Assembly (NCBI GenBank): GCA_036556825.1
Contig: DATBIR010000139.1
Location: 1 to 5,591, forward strand
Reading direction: 5' to 3'
Origin: JAJKJG01 sp036556825
GTDB lineage: Bacteria; Pseudomonadota; Alphaproteobacteria; Rhizobiales; Beijerinckiaceae
Length of the DNA stretch: 5,591 bases
The notes under the pieces: model-generated
Seen by the model: only the letters and a program-made list of their open reading frames with translations
Databases searched by the model: none
Told to the model about the DNA's origin: nothing
Shown here: positions 5,334-5,591 of the stretch, in pieces
Position numbering within the stretch: position 1 is the stretch's first letter
Layout: the number at the start of each line of letters is the position of its first letter
Position numbers and translations under genes: made by a program

Positions 5334-5591
5334 CTAGGACAGCCAGTCGATGTCGTTGAAACCGCGCTCGATATAGCCGCCGAGCTCGGCGGACGGGCCC
5401 TCATAGCCGAATTTCGGCCAGAGCTCCGGATTGTTGTAGAGGCCGGTGATCAACCCGCCGCGGATGGTCTGGAAGAACTTGCCCTTCTCGATCTGCTTGA
5501 GGATGGCCACCCGGTCGTCCTCCCAGCCGACCGCCACATAGCGCCCGCCATGCTTGGCCTTCGCCATGGTATCGAGGCTGGCGACGCCTTC
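5334..5591 (-). CDS. Gluconate 2-dehydrogenase subunit 3 family protein (C-terminal part only)
   Basis: Small (gamma) subunit of a GMC-type membrane-associated dehydrogenase. Its partners in the family are the catalytic flavoprotein, encoded 17 bases downstream, and usually a cytochrome c. Known gamma subunits carry a Tat signal and help export and fold the catalytic subunit. Only the last 85 residues are in the window. The frame runs open to the right edge (EGVASLDT precedes the first visible Met), so the ATG at 5567 is internal and not the start. The visible part has the family's C-terminal pattern: a FFQTIRGGLITGLYNNP stretch followed by GYEGPS and GGYIERGFNDIDWL. The N-terminus and any Tat signal lie outside. 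Confidence 0.88.
   Translation of the reverse strand, partial: EGVASLDTMAKAKHGGRYVAVGWEDDRVAILKQIEKGKFFQTIRGGLITGLYNNPELWPKFGYEGPSAELGGYIERGFNDIDWLS

Noticed and set aside
3778..5337. Plus-strand open frame of 519 codons opposite the GMC dehydrogenase
   Set aside because: It mirrors a gene with clear FAD and active-site motifs. The His/Ala/Arg/Val-rich product has no recognisable domain.

Overview
The window is GC-rich DNA with five genes, two of them cut by the window edges. All five are read on the minus strand, so the biological order runs from high to low coordinates. Gene families, strong AGGAG-type ribosome binding sites and GC-rich palindromes in every longer intergenic gap suggest an alphaproteobacterium, probably of the Hyphomicrobiales (Bradyrhizobium/Bosea-like). 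This placement is inferred from style; no marker gene is present.

Right part (5591 to about 3699): the end of a gluconate 2-dehydrogenase subunit 3-type small subunit is followed after 17 bases by a GMC-family FAD dehydrogenase of 523 residues. Together they look like the small and catalytic subunits of a periplasmic, membrane-associated sugar or polyol dehydrogenase. The GMC protein carries the Cys-x5-Cys-x3-Cys pattern linked to a [3Fe-4S] cluster in FAD glucose and fructose dehydrogenases. A good intrinsic terminator lies just behind it, so no cytochrome c subunit follows in this unit.

Middle part (3744 to 2641): a 353-base gap with several palindromes, including a dyad beside a -10-like box, leads to a cyanase gene (cynS) with all three catalytic residues. 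A 256-base gap with another palindromic repeat follows.

Left part (2640 to 1): MalF-like permease, MalG-like permease and MalK/UgpC-like ATPase (cut at base 1) of a CUT1-type carbohydrate ABC importer. No substrate-binding protein gene is in the window. Both permeases are longer than usual, and each seems to carry an inserted pair of hydrophobic segments in its N-terminal half. The two permease genes are separated by 184 bases holding two strong hairpins, whereas the second permease and the ATPase are only 3 bases apart.

A sugar importer beside a sugar/polyol dehydrogenase makes sense as a carbon-uptake and oxidation locus. The cyanase between them is probably a separate cyanate detoxification or nitrogen-acquisition gene. 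I see no mobile element, CRISPR array, tRNA or rRNA, and no sign of a defence or otherwise wholly new system.
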